NCBI GenBank assembly: GCA_027315115.1
Contig: DAHUYQ010000024.1
Location: 1 to 64,000 of the forward strand
DNA from: Solirubrobacterales bacterium
Lineage (GTDB): Bacteria; Actinomycetota; Thermoleophilia; Solirubrobacterales; Solirubrobacteraceae
Direction: 5' to 3'
Length of the DNA stretch: 64,000 bases
Shown here piece after piece: positions 27,365-36,244 of this stretch. Position numbers and translations under genes: made by a program. The notes beneath the pieces were generated by a model. That model saw only the letters and a list, made by a program, of their open reading frames with translations. It was not told the origin of the DNA and ran no database searches. Numbering within the stretch: the stretch's first letter is position 1; every line of letters starts with the position of its first letter.

Positions 27365-29493
27365 CGTTCTCCGAACCGGATCGGCAGGATTTCAGAGTAG
27401 CCATAGGGGTAGAACTCGCTGCTCTGAACGAGGTTCGCCTCGAAGTAGATGGGGTCTGAGGCGGCCTGCGTGCCCACCAGGGTGAAGGTCGCGGTTCCGT
27501 CGGCGTTGGTGTACGCCCTCACCGGTGTCTGGCCGGGGGCCGCGGAGTTGATCGTCGCCTCACCCAGTTCGAGTCCGCTCTGGTCATAGATGATCTGCCC
27601 GAGATACACAGGAACGTTCGCTCTGCGGACGCGGCGGTCGAGTTGGTCGAGCAGCTGCGCATGGATCACGATCGACCGCCCGATGGGCATGATGCCGTTG
27701 ACAGCCTCCGGCGTGAGCGCGACGTGCATGGCGCTCGGCTCATATGGGCTGGTCGAGCTCACGGCAGCCGGCCCGCGCGAGAACGCGAGCACCGTGAAGC
27801 CGCCGCTGATCGAGGGCTGCGCAGGCATGTTGGGCGCCACGATCGTGTAGGTCGCCGTCGCGCCCGGCGCGAGCGTTCGCGGGCCCTTCACAACGTGCCA
27901 GAAGGTCGTGATCGCGCCGCCCTCGTCCACGGTGAACGACGGGCTCACCTGCATGCTCGTGGTGTTCGTGGCGGAGACGTTCAGCTGCTCGATGGTGGCC
28001 AGCTGACCCGTTGTACGAATGCCCCCGACGTGCAGCCGGAGCGGCTGACCGGAGGTCAGGGCAAAGGCGAGCGCCGCTGCGAAGATCACGGTGGTCGCGA
28101 GGATCGCGGCTGCCCAGACGCGGCTGCGCAGCAGCGGCACGGTAAGCGCCGGCTGGGAGGAGCCGACGCTTCCCCGCAGCGTCACGGCTCCCACCAGAGC
28201 GGCCGGCACGAGGGAGACCAGATAGCTCCCGTAGGAGCGAGATGCGAAGAACAGCACAAGCGCCGGCAGGATGAATGTCGCGGGGCGCAGCAGAGGGTAT
28301 GTGCCCACGTACACGACGAGCAGGGCCAGGCCGAGCGCGATCATTGCGATCGTGAACGCGACTAGCGAGCCGCCGCCGATGTGCAGGAAGAGGCTCAGGG
28401 CGATCGCTCCCTGGCCGGCCGGCACGAGGGGGTGCACGATCGGCGTGAAGATGCCGCTGATCCACTTGCCCGGCGAGACGGCCAGATACCAGATGTTGGG
28501 CAGTAGAAACGCGCCCCCTGTCAACGCCAGATAGCGAGCGCATCGTCTCAGCGCGGCCGCGCCGCCTGCCCGCGCGTGCTCCTCCAGCGCCAGCGCGCAG
28601 AGGATGAACGGAAGCAGCGGCCATGGCGTCTGCTTGACCGCCATTGCCAGGCCAAGCATAACCGGCCCCAGGTAGGAGATGCGACTGCGGCCGAACTCGT
28701 TCCAGCGGTAGGCCGCCAGCACCAGCAGGGGCATGTAGATCACGTCCGTGACCCCGCCGACCGCGTAGGAGACGTAGACGGCGATGCTGCCGATCACCAG
28801 GGCCGCCGGGCGAACGCCCTTGGGCAGCAGGCCGAAGATCAGCAGCACCGTCAGCGCCCAGGCGGCGACATTGACCATCACCGCGAGCTGAGAGGTGAAG
28901 CCGAGCGCGAGCAGCGGCACGTAGAGCAGGAACGACAGAGCGGGGTAGGAGAGCTGGGTGACGGGCGCCCCCGTGACGCTGTAGGTGTAGCCGTCGGGGG
29001 AGACGCGGAACAGCGGAAAGGCGGGAGCCATCGAGTGCAGGTACGGGTTGAGGCCGTGATGGGTCAGCTGCGCCGCGTACTGGTCGAAGGCGAGCTCATC
29101 GGTGCCGTAGCCCGGTGCGCTGCGTACCTGCACGTACGCCCAGACGACGAACGTTGCCACGGTCAGGAGCGCGGTCAGCCAGGGCAACGCGCTGCTCAGA
29201 CGGCCCGGCAACGCGATGCCGTCCGGCAGCCAGCTCGCCACGACCGTCGCCAAGCCCCACGCGCCCAGCACCACCACGGGGAGGGCGACCCACGAGTAGC
29301 TGGTGGCGGCGCTCAGCAGCTGGATCGACCAGTTGATCAGCAGGCAGCCGACGACGGTCCACCAGATCCGTTGCGGCCAGAAGGCACGCCGATCGATCTC
29401 GCGCGGAGCGGCTCCGGATTCGACCTCGGTTGCGCCGCGTGAGCGTGACGCGCGGCTTGCGCCGGGCGCCCTGACCCCCACTTCACTCTGCAT
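27361..29493 (-). CDS. Multi-membrane protein, GT87/DUF2029-like, with C-terminal secreted domain
   Basis: 710 residues. About twelve helices within 45-480 are followed by a 220-residue extracytoplasmic beta-rich domain. After the second helix, GYGTDELAFDQYAAQLTHHG and LNPYLHSM recall the first loop of polyprenol-phosphate-dependent mannosyltransferases (GT87/DUF2029), where an Asp or Glu in that loop is catalytic and NPY is common; TQLSYPALSFLLYVPLL fits the next conserved block. It probably builds or decorates a surface glycan. It sits 7 bp after the lipoprotein gene and overlaps the DUF2079-like gene, with which it shares overall design. Confidence 0.6.
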   Translation of the reverse strand: MQSEVGVRAPGASRASRSRGATEVESGAAPREIDRRAFWPQRIWWTVVGCLLINWSIQLLSAATSYSWVALPVVVLGAWGLATVVASWLPDGIALPGRLSSALPWLTALLTVATFVVWAYVQVRSAPGYGTDELAFDQYAAQLTHHGLNPYLHSMAPAFPLFRVSPDGYTYSVTGAPVTQLSYPALSFLLYVPLLALGFTSQLAVMVNVAAWALTVLLIFGLLPKGVRPAALVIGSIAVYVSYAVGGVTDVIYMPLLVLAAYRWNEFGRSRISYLGPVMLGLAMAVKQTPWPLLPFILCALALEEHARAGGAAALRRCARYLALTGGAFLLPNIWYLAVSPGKWISGIFTPIVHPLVPAGQGAIALSLFLHIGGGSLVAFTIAMIALGLALLVVYVGTYPLLRPATFILPALVLFFASRSYGSYLVSLVPAALVGAVTLRGSVGSSQPALTVPLLRSRVWAAAILATTVIFAAALAFALTSGQPLRLHVGGIRTTGQLATIEQLNVSATNTTSMQVSPSFTVDEGGAITTFWHVVKGPRTLAPGATATYTIVAPNMPAQPSISGGFTVLAFSRGPAAVSSTSPYEPSAMHVALTPEAVNGIMPIGRSIVIHAQLLDQLDRRVRRANVPVYLGQIIYDQSGLELGEATINSAAPGQTPVRAYTNADGTATFTLVGTQAASDPIYFEANLVQSSEFYPYGYSEILPIRFGER

Positions 29494-29499
29494 CGTCGC

Positions 29500-30396
29500 T
29501 CAGCTGTTCAGGATCTGGACGTTGCCGAAGGAGGGCGATCCGACGAAGTCGTAGAGCTGCGATCCGTCGAGCGATACGCCGAGGTCAACGCTGTCGGCTG
29601 CGGCCGGCAGGACGTGGCGGATCTGCTCGGTGGCGGCCGAGATCACGGCGATGTTGGCCGTGCTGGGCGTTCCCTTGAGGGCGTAGAGCACTTCGCCGTT
29701 CGGCGAGGTCGCCACCGCTATCCCCGGGCTTCCGAGCGGAAACGACTCGATTGGCTTCCTGGTTCTCAGGGAGGTCTCCTGGAGCGTGCCGGATGCCTGG
29801 AGGCTCCAGATCGCCCGCTGGTTTGGCGTGGGCGCGATGGAACGGGCGTCGGCCGGCAAGCCGATCGTCCTCGTCGTCCTGTGCGTGCTCGTGTCGATGA
29901 CCGTCACGCTGCGCGTCTTTGCCGTGCCGTCGAGCACGTAGAGCGTCGTGCCGTCATCACCGAATGCCAGTGAGATCACCGGAGCGCCGACTGGGATCGT
30001 GTGTGTGACCGCTCCAGAGGCGCTGCGCAGCTCGACTGCGCCGGCGTGAGCGCTTCCCAAGCCGACAGCCAGGCCGCCAGTCGAGGACTGTGCAACGGCC
30101 TGCGCGGCGTTGCTCATGCCGACGGTGGCGTGCTGTTGGCCGGTCGCGAGGTCGATCTCGTTGATCGTCCGCACGTGCTTGGTGCCGGCGAGCACCCAGA
30201 TCGTGCCGTTGGGCTGCGGCGTCGTGCCCGCGATCAGGCCTGATGGCGCGGCGATCACACGTGGATGCGTGGCGCTCTGCCTGCTCTGGCTCGAGGTAGT
30301 CGATGGTTCGTTCGACCTGCCGCAGCTCGCAAGCGCCACCGCGCTCGCGAGCATGCAGGTCGCAAGCGCGGGGCAAGCGCGCTTCCGAGAATCCAC
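29500..30396 (-). CDS. Beta-propeller lipoprotein (YVTN-like)
   Basis: 298-residue predicted lipoprotein. The signal peptide ends with ALASC, and the mature part starts with a Ser/Thr-rich linker. Four to six propeller-like repeats follow, for example DDGTTLYVLDGTAKTRSVTV and PNGEVLYALKGTPSTANIAV, typical of YVTN/NHL-type blades that bind proteins or glycans at the cell surface. The GTG start at 30396 is 7 bp downstream of the preceding gene. Its place in the operon suggests it works with the two membrane proteins. Confidence 0.65.
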   Translation of the reverse strand: MDSRKRACPALATCMLASAVALASCGRSNEPSTTSSQSRQSATHPRVIAAPSGLIAGTTPQPNGTIWVLAGTKHVRTINEIDLATGQQHATVGMSNAAQAVAQSSTGGLAVGLGSAHAGAVELRSASGAVTHTIPVGAPVISLAFGDDGTTLYVLDGTAKTRSVTVIDTSTHRTTRTIGLPADARSIAPTPNQRAIWSLQASGTLQETSLRTRKPIESFPLGSPGIAVATSPNGEVLYALKGTPSTANIAVISAATEQIRHVLPAAADSVDLGVSLDGSQLYDFVGSPSFGNVQILNS

Positions 30397-30402
30397 GCTG
30401 GT

Positions 30403-30987
30403 CTACCGCTTCCTGCTCTTCTTGTGCGGCGCCAGGACAGCGATCGTCTCGCCAGCCTTGAGACGGACGACCACCACGCCGTTCTTGACGATCGCCTTGA
30501 CCTTGACGAACTTGCCGGTCTTGGGGTTGTAGGCGACGACGATGTCGCCCTTGGCGATCCGCTTGTTCTTGAACGTGACGGTGACCGGCTTAGAGGCGGT
30601 GACAGCCGAAGAGTGGCTCATCAGCTCCAGCCCGAAGTCGGCGAGGACAGCGTCGTGTTTGAGGGCAGGCGGCAGGTCTTTCTCGACCGTGGAGCTGGAG
30701 CCCTTCGTGATCGCGACTTGGAGCGCTGCTTTGGAGGCGCCCTTCGGGACGCTGACGCTCACGGTGCCCCCGGAGACCTTCCCTTGGACGTCGCCGCCCT
30801 TCGCGCCTATGCTCTTGGCGGTGACGATGGACGAGAACCCGGTCGGGCGCGTGCCGCTCGATGGCGCAGTGCCCGCATAGCCGGATCCGGCTGCCATCGC
30901 TGGAGCAGCGGTCCAGAGCGCGAGAGCTGCGACGCTCGATGTACTGATGAGTAGGCGCGAGTGGCGCCGGCCTGGCCTGTCCTGCAC
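30403..30987 (-). CDS. Small secreted protein of unknown function
   Basis: 194 residues. A basic N-region, a hydrophobic core and an APAMA cleavage site near residue 33 mark a signal peptide. The mature part is Ser/Thr/Gly-rich, then basic and beta-rich: VTVTFKNKRIAKGDIVVAYN, GKFVKVKAIVKNGVVVVRLK, ending in KKSRKR. The GTG at 30987 is supported by AGGAGGA at good spacing; the longer frame upstream lacks such a site. First gene of the four-gene envelope operon running left to 25280. I recognise no family. Confidence 0.6.
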   Translation of the reverse strand: MQDRPGRRHSRLLISTSSVAALALWTAAPAMAAGSGYAGTAPSSGTRPTGFSSIVTAKSIGAKGGDVQGKVSGGTVSVSVPKGASKAALQVAITKGSSSTVEKDLPPALKHDAVLADFGLELMSHSSAVTASKPVTVTFKNKRIAKGDIVVAYNPKTGKFVKVKAIVKNGVVVVRLKAGETIAVLAPHKKSRKR

Positions 30988-31208
30988 GGAGGTCCTCCTA
31001 GTCGTGATTGCGTCTGCGGCCTTCTGTCGGGCCGCTTTCTGTCTGCTTCTCGGACGCGAGCACGACATTTCTTGATATCGGGTGCTATTCCTGCACAGGC
31101 GCTGGACGGTTGTTCGATGCCCGCGCGCAAAGCCTGGGCCGCCGCGCAGCGAGGCAGACCCAGACAGGTGGGCGCTTGCGGTGGCCGCGCCGCCCGCAAG
31201 GAGACTGC

Positions 31209-32375
31209 TCAGGCGTGAGCCTGGACCGCCTCGCACAGGCCCGCGAGGTCGATGGCCTGCACGTCGGCTGCCAGGCTGAAGCGCTCGCTGCCCGGATAGA
31301 CGATGAAGCTGCGCTCGGGTCTCACGTCCTCGATCGCGGAGCGCAGGCCGCGGTCCAGCTTGGGCGCGAGCGTGCGCTTGACCTCGACGGCCCACTCGCT
31401 CCCGTCGCGCCAGGTGAGCACCAGGTCGATCTCGGCGCCGCCGCTGGTGCGGTAGAAGCTCGCCTGCGCGCGGCGGCCTGCGATGTCGATCAGATTCTCG
31501 ATCACCATCCCCTCCCAGCTCGTGCCGGCGACAGGGTGCCCCAGCAGCGTGTCCTTGTCGGGGAGCCCCAGCAGCGCGTGGACCAGGCCACTGTCCCGGA
31601 CATAGACCTTCGGCGAGCGCACCAGCCGCTTGCCCACGTTGCTCAGTCGCGGGGGCAGCCGCCGCACGAGCAGCAGGTCGACCATCAGGTCGAGGTAGTG
31701 GGCGATGGTCTTGCCGTCCACGCCGAGGCTGCGCGCGAGCTGCGCGGCGTTGAAGAGGCCGCCCTGCCGGTGCGCGAACATGGTCCAGAGCCGCCGCAGC
31801 GTCTCCGCGGGGATACGCGGCCCCAACTGGGGGATGTCACGCTCCAGGTAGGTGCGGATGAAGTCCTCCCGCCAGGCGAGGCTTGCCGCATCGTCGCTCG
31901 CGAGGAAGCTCTCGGGGAAGCCTCCCCGGAGCCAGAGCCGGTCCAGGCTCTGCGCGCCGACCTCGAGCAGGTCGAACGGTGAGAGCTCGACAAAGCCGAT
32001 CCGGCCGGCCAACGTCTCGCCTGACTGTGCGAGAAGGTCGATCGCGGCCGAGCCGAGCAGCAGGAACCTGCCCGATCCCCTGCCCTCACGCCGTCCGCGG
32101 TCGATGACGCCGCGCAGCGTTTCGAAGAGGCCGGGAACCCGGTGGATCTCGTCGAGGATCACGAGCTCGTCGGCATGGTCCGCAAGGTACAGCTCGGGCT
32201 CTTGCATCCGTGCGCGGTCTGCCACGGACTCGAGATCGAGATAGGTGGCCTTGCGCTCAGTGGCTAGCTCGAGCGCGAGCGTCGTCTTTCCGGCCTGCCG
32301 GGGTCCGAGCAGTACGACGGCAGGCATCTGCGCCAATCTCGTGAGAAGCTCTGGGAAGACCCGTCTTCGAATCAT
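31209..32375 (-). CDS. AAA ATPase with DUF4143 domain (first copy)
   Basis: 388 residues. The N-terminal AAA_14 ATPase has Walker A GPRQAGKTT (near residue 24) and Walker B ELVILDEIHRV. A winged-helix part follows (GGLFNAAQLARSLGVDGKTI). The C-terminal DUF4143 domain ends with GGAEIDLVLTWRDG and WAVEVKRT, the D-(E/D)xK-like core of PD-(D/E)xK nucleases. These proteins are widespread, often mobile or phase-variable in occurrence, and functionally obscure. The start ATG at 32375 lies only 3 bp from a 31-bp interrupted palindrome. A second copy is at 56560-57843. Confidence 0.85.
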   Translation of the reverse strand: MIRRRVFPELLTRLAQMPAVVLLGPRQAGKTTLALELATERKATYLDLESVADRARMQEPELYLADHADELVILDEIHRVPGLFETLRGVIDRGRREGRGSGRFLLLGSAAIDLLAQSGETLAGRIGFVELSPFDLLEVGAQSLDRLWLRGGFPESFLASDDAASLAWREDFIRTYLERDIPQLGPRIPAETLRRLWTMFAHRQGGLFNAAQLARSLGVDGKTIAHYLDLMVDLLLVRRLPPRLSNVGKRLVRSPKVYVRDSGLVHALLGLPDKDTLLGHPVAGTSWEGMVIENLIDIAGRRAQASFYRTSGGAEIDLVLTWRDGSEWAVEVKRTLAPKLDRGLRSAIEDVRPERSFIVYPGSERFSLAADVQAIDLAGLCEAVQAHA

Positions 32376-32378
32376 CTA

Positions 32379-32409
32379 TGCAATTATGGAGCAGCGCTCC
32401 AGATTTGCA
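32379..32409. promoter_or_regulatory. 31-bp interrupted palindrome at the DUF4143 gene start
   Basis: TGCAA (32379-32383) pairs with TTGCA (32405-32409), and TGGAGC (32387-32392) pairs with GCTCCA (32396-32401), separated by matched 3-base gaps. The symmetry is exact. The site is immediately upstream of the minus-strand start codon, so it is either an operator or an RNA hairpin masking the ribosome-binding region. Confidence 0.55.
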
Positions 32410-32539
32410 AGGATAATGCCCCGAGATAGCGGATAGTGCTACCAAACGCCATCCTGGCGACGTTTGGTTGCCGAAGGGGCAGGCCCCTCCGATGAGCGCG
32501 AGACGTCGATCGACAGGCAGCCCCTGACGAAGCGCGCCC

Positions 32540-33283
32540 TCAGCCCGCCGATGAATCGGGGCGATGCGAGGAGTCGGAGAACTCGCGGAAGAGGCCGGTG
32601 ATCACGAAGGCGACCTGCTCGCCGACGTCGACGGCATTGTCGCCGATCCGCTCCAGCGCCCTTGCGACGAGGATCATGTGCATCGCCCACTCGCGGGTGT
32701 CCGCGTCGTCGCCTATCTCCAGCGCCATGCGGAAGATTTCGCGGTTCAGGCGGTTGATCTCGCGGTCCTGGCGGACCAGGTCCTCGGCCAGCGCGACGTC
32801 GCGGCCGCGGAAGGCGGCCTTGCACTGGGTCACCTCCGAGCGCGCGCAGGCGCCCATCTTCATCAGCTTCTCCAGCAGCTCCGGGCGGATCGGCGCGTCG
32901 TAGCCCGAGAGCGGGATCACCTTGGCGATGTTCACGCACTGGTCGCCCATCCGCTCGATGTTCTTCATCACGTGCAGCAGCGCCGCGACCAGGCGCAGAT
33001 CGCCGGCCACCGGGGCCTGCAGCGCCAGCAGCGAGAGGATGCCCTGGTGCACCTCCAGGTAGCGGCCGTCGACGCGGTCGTCGTCGGAGATCACCATTTC
33101 GGCGAGCTCGATGTCCTGGTGCTCCAGCGCCTCCATCGTGCGGTCGAGCTGCTCGACAACGATGTCCAGGCCGCCCAGCGCCCGCTCCTCCAGCTCCAGA
33201 AGCTGCTGCTGGAAGTGGGCGCGGCCGGTGAGCGCTTCGGCCTGCCGTGGCAGCGCCGGATCAGCCGAACTTTCCGGTGACAT
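32540..33283 (-). CDS. phoU: Phosphate signalling protein PhoU
   Basis: 247-residue, all-alpha protein with two PhoU repeats of three helices each. The metal-cluster motif appears in both repeats: [20 protein letters not shown] and [20 protein letters not shown], carrying the E(R)xGD pattern. PhoU links the Pst transporter to the phosphate-sensing kinase and restrains the Pho response when phosphate is plentiful. The ATG at 33283 lies inside the 3' end of pstB1 (23-bp overlap), so the two are translationally coupled. It is the last gene of the pst1 operon. Confidence 0.93.
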   Translation of the reverse strand: MSPESSADPALPRQAEALTGRAHFQQQLLELEERALGGLDIVVEQLDRTMEALEHQDIELAEMVISDDDRVDGRYLEVHQGILSLLALQAPVAGDLRLVAALLHVMKNIERMGDQCVNIAKVIPLSGYDAPIRPELLEKLMKMGACARSEVTQCKAAFRGRDVALAEDLVRQDREINRLNREIFRMALEIGDDADTREWAMHMILVARALERIGDNAVDVGEQVAFVITGLFREFSDSSHRPDSSAG

Positions 33284-34154
33284 ATTCCTCGGTGCGGGTG
33301 TCGCGCGGGTTGGTGAAGATGTCCTGCGTGGGGCCCACCTCGACAAGCCTACCGTCGAGCATGAAGGCGGTGCGGTCGGCGACGCGCGCGGCCTGCTGCA
33401 TGTTGTGGGTGACGATCACGATCGTGACCCGCTGCTTGAGGTCCTCGATCAGTTCCTCGATCTTCAGCGTCGCGATCGGGTCCAGCGCAGAGCAGGGCTC
33501 GTCCATCAGCAGCACCTCGGGCTCGACGGCCAGCGACCGCGCGATGCAGAGCCGCTGCTGCTGCCCGCCGGAGAGCCCGATGCCCGGCGCCGAGAGCCGG
33601 TCTGAGACCTCGTCCCAGAGGCCGGCGCCGCGCAGCGCCTCCTCGACCTTGCGGTCGAGGTCGCGGCGGCGCCCTGTGAGCCGCAGGCCCGCCGCGACGT
33701 TGTCGTAGATCGACATCGTCGGGAACGGGTTGGCGCGCTGGAAGACCATGCCGATCAGGCGGCGCACTGCCACCACGTCGACGCCCTCGCCGTAGACGTC
33801 GGCGCCGTCCAGTAAGACCCGTCCCTCAGCGCGCGCGCCGGGGATCTCCTCGTGCATGCGGTTGATGCAGCGGATCATCGTCGACTTGCCGCAGCCCGAG
33901 GGGCCGATGATCGCCGTCACCTGGTTGGGTTCGAAGGCCAGGTCGATGCCCTTGAGCTGTTCGGCTTGGCCGTAGAAGGCTTTGAGGCGCTCGATCGAGA
34001 CTTCCCGGGCGGGGGCGCCGGCGCGCGCCGCTGCGGGACCCGGTGCGGCTGGCGCCGGCGGGGGCGCCTGTGGCGTCTCAGCGGACACAGTCGGCTGAGG
34101 TTGTGGCTGACTCATGGCCCTCCGAGGATCGATTTGCCCATCGTGGCTGCTCAC
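33261..34154 (-). CDS. pstB: Phosphate ABC transporter ATPase PstB (set 1)
   Basis: 297-residue cytoplasmic ATPase of the high-affinity phosphate importer. Walker A is GPSGCGKST, followed by the PstB-typical [15 protein letters not shown]. The signature is [16 protein letters not shown], Walker B is [13 protein letters not shown], and the end EYVTGKFG is diagnostic of PstB. An Ala/Pro-rich N-terminal extension of about 45 residues precedes the domain. The GTG at 34154 follows AGGAG. It starts 39 bp after pstA1 and overlaps phoU. Confidence 0.95.
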   Translation of the reverse strand: MSSHDGQIDPRRAMSQPQPQPTVSAETPQAPPPAPAAPGPAAARAGAPAREVSIERLKAFYGQAEQLKGIDLAFEPNQVTAIIGPSGCGKSTMIRCINRMHEEIPGARAEGRVLLDGADVYGEGVDVVAVRRLIGMVFQRANPFPTMSIYDNVAAGLRLTGRRRDLDRKVEEALRGAGLWDEVSDRLSAPGIGLSGGQQQRLCIARSLAVEPEVLLMDEPCSALDPIATLKIEELIEDLKQRVTIVIVTHNMQQAARVADRTAFMLDGRLVEVGPTQDIFTNPRDTRTEEYVTGKFG

Positions 34155-34193
34155 GTCTGCTCCTCTCAGTCCACGCCTGCAGGATACGCGCTC

Positions 34194-35096
34194 TCATCGC
34201 GCCCTCGTGGTCCGGCGGCTGCTGCGGGCGTAGATGGCGCGCGCGAGCACGTTCAGCAGCAGGATGAAGAAGATCAGCAGCAGCGCCGCTCCCCACGCCT
34301 GGGAGTGCGCGCTCGGGCTCGGTTCTTCGGTCAGCGAGAAGATCTTGACCGGAATCGACGCCAGCGCGCCGCCTGGTTTGGTCGAGACTTCGTTGGCGAA
34401 GATCGAGGAGGTGAACAACAGCGGCGCGGTCTCGCCCGCCACGCGCGCCACACCCAGCAGCGCGCCGGTGATGATTCCGCCCGCGGCGGTCGGCAGGACG
34501 ATTCGCAGCACCATCTTCCAGCGCGTGACCCCGAGCGCGAGCGCCGACTCCTTCATCGCCTTGGGCACCAGCGCGAGCACTTCGTGGGCCGAGCGCGCGA
34601 CGATCGGCAGCATGATCACCGCCAGCGCGAACGCGCCCGCCCAGCCGCTCTGGGCTTTGCCGGCGACCAGCAGGCCGAAGACGAAGATGCCGGTCACGAT
34701 CGTGGGAACGCCGTTGAGGATGTCCAGCACGAAGCGCACCAGGGAGGCCAGGCGGGCGCCGGCGAACTCGGAGGTGTAAATGCCGATCAGGATTCCCACA
34801 GGGACCGCCATCACGGTCGCCAGCGCGACCAGGATCAGCGTCCCGACGATCGCGTTCGCGATTCCGCCGCCACTCTGGCCGAAGAGGGGGGCGTTCTTGG
34901 TCAGGAATTCGATGCTGATCGAGCTGATCCCCTTGCTGGCAACCGAGATGATCACGATCGCCAGCACCGCGACCGCGACCAGAGCCGCGATCGAGGCGCT
35001 GATTTCCATCAGGCGGTTGACGAGCCTGCGGCGGCGCAGCCTGCCGTCGCCCCTGAGCGCGGGACCCGGTCCCATCTGTCCCGCCGTGGCGCTCAT
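34194..35096 (-). CDS. pstA: Phosphate ABC transporter permease PstA (set 1)
   Basis: 300-residue inner-membrane permease with six predicted helices. Family marks are GGGIANAIVGTLILVALAT, YTSEFAGARLASLVRFVLD, LNGVPTIVTGIFVF, and the coupling-loop EAA-like segment ESALALGVTRWKMVLRIVLP. It pairs with PstC in the membrane. The start overlaps the pstC1 stop by four bases (35093-35096). Confidence 0.94.
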   Translation of the reverse strand: MSATAGQMGPGPALRGDGRLRRRRLVNRLMEISASIAALVAVAVLAIVIISVASKGISSISIEFLTKNAPLFGQSGGGIANAIVGTLILVALATVMAVPVGILIGIYTSEFAGARLASLVRFVLDILNGVPTIVTGIFVFGLLVAGKAQSGWAGAFALAVIMLPIVARSAHEVLALVPKAMKESALALGVTRWKMVLRIVLPTAAGGIITGALLGVARVAGETAPLLFTSSIFANEVSTKPGGALASIPVKIFSLTEEPSPSAHSQAWGAALLLIFFILLLNVLARAIYARSSRRTTRAR

Positions 35097-36091
35097 CGCA
35101 GGATTCCAGGCGTGGTCGGAATCTTCGGGTGGGCGCGACGCACGATCAGGCGCGCGATCATGTTCACGACCAGCGCCAGCACGAGCAGGATCGCCGCCAG
35201 GTAGGCCAGCGAGGAGATCTGCAGGCTGGAGGTGGCGCCCAGGTACTCCGAGGCGATGCGGCTGGCGGCTGTGTCCGCCGGGCCGAACAGGTTGGCAGAG
35301 ATGTGCTCCGTGTGGCCGATCACCATCGTGACGGCGATCGCCTCGCCCAGCGCCCGTCCCAGGCCGAGGATCGTGGCGCCGACGATACCGGTGCGCGAGT
35401 AGGGCAGGACCACCATCTTGACCATCTCCCAGCGCGTGGCGCCGAGCGCGAGCGCGCCCTCCTTCAGGTCGCCGGGCACCGTTTCGAATACCTCGCGCGT
35501 GACGGCCGAGATGATCGGCACGGCCATGATCGTCAGGATCAGGATGGCGGGCAGCAGGCCCACGGGGGAGGCTTCGCCGGAGAAGAGGGGGATCCAGCCG
35601 AGCGCCGATTTGAGCGCCGGCTCGATCGTTTTGAGCAGCACCGGCGAAAGCACGATGATGCCCCAGAGTCCGAGCACCACGCTGGGGATCGCGGCCAGCA
35701 GTTCGACCAGCACGCCGACCGGCCGGCGGATCTGGCGCGGCGCGAGCTCAGTCAGGAAGAGCGCGATCGCGATCGACATCGGCGCGGCGATCAGGATCGC
35801 CGCGAAGGTGGTCACGGCGGTGCCGTAGAGGAAGTCGGCGGCGCCGAACTGCTTGGTGACCGGGTTCCATTCGCTTTCCCAGACGAAGGAGAGCCCGAAG
35901 TGGGAGAAGGCTTCGCCGGCCTGATCGAAGACCTTGTAGACGATCAGCACGAGCAACGCGACGGCCGCCAGCGAGGCGAGCGTGGTCAGCGAGCGCAGCG
36001 TCGGGTCTCCGATCCGGTCGGTCAGGCCGCGCCGCACGCGTGAGAGGGAGAGTGCTTGCGAGTCGGGTGAGAGGGACGACGGAGCGGCCAC
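35093..36091 (-). CDS. pstC: Phosphate ABC transporter permease PstC (set 1)
   Basis: 332-residue permease. FGAADFLYGTAVTTFAAILI and LVELLAAIPSVVLGLWGIIV are typical PstC blocks, and [20 protein letters not shown] is the coupling loop. The large loop after the fourth helix (PVLLKTIEPALKSALGWIPL) is the usual PstC insertion. The GTG start at 36091 has a weak ribosome-binding site; coupling from pstS1 is broken by a 153-bp gap with a strong hairpin, which may lower pstC expression relative to pstS. Confidence 0.94.
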   Translation of the reverse strand: MAAPSSLSPDSQALSLSRVRRGLTDRIGDPTLRSLTTLASLAAVALLVLIVYKVFDQAGEAFSHFGLSFVWESEWNPVTKQFGAADFLYGTAVTTFAAILIAAPMSIAIALFLTELAPRQIRRPVGVLVELLAAIPSVVLGLWGIIVLSPVLLKTIEPALKSALGWIPLFSGEASPVGLLPAILILTIMAVPIISAVTREVFETVPGDLKEGALALGATRWEMVKMVVLPYSRTGIVGATILGLGRALGEAIAVTMVIGHTEHISANLFGPADTAASRIASEYLGATSSLQISSLAYLAAILLVLALVVNMIARLIVRRAHPKIPTTPGILR

Positions 36092-36181
36092 GACGATCAG
36101 CAGGATGTCAAAGGAATGTCAACGATGCGGCGCGGCGGTCTGCGAAGGTCGAGGCGCCCACTGCCCCGGCCATCCGCCGGC

Positions 36182-36210
36182 TCCCGCGAGGGCGCGAAGC
36201 CCTCGCGGGA
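36182..36210. terminator. Strong hairpin between pstS1 and pstC1
   Basis: TCCCGCGAGGGC (36182-36193) and GCCCTCGCGGGA (36199-36210) make a 12-bp perfect stem with a 5-base loop in the 153-bp gap between pstS1 and pstC1. Such stems after binding-protein genes usually act as partial terminators or protect the upstream mRNA from decay, giving more binding protein than permease. No U-run follows. Confidence 0.65.
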
Positions 36211-36244
36211 AGCGTGATGCGGATGACAGCAGCCAGCCGTCCGA

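Noticed and set aside
31209-32375. DUF4143 ATPase as a transposon or integrase gene
   Set aside because: No terminal repeats with target duplication, no transposase or recombinase motif; the ATPase plus nuclease-like domains are the only visible parts.
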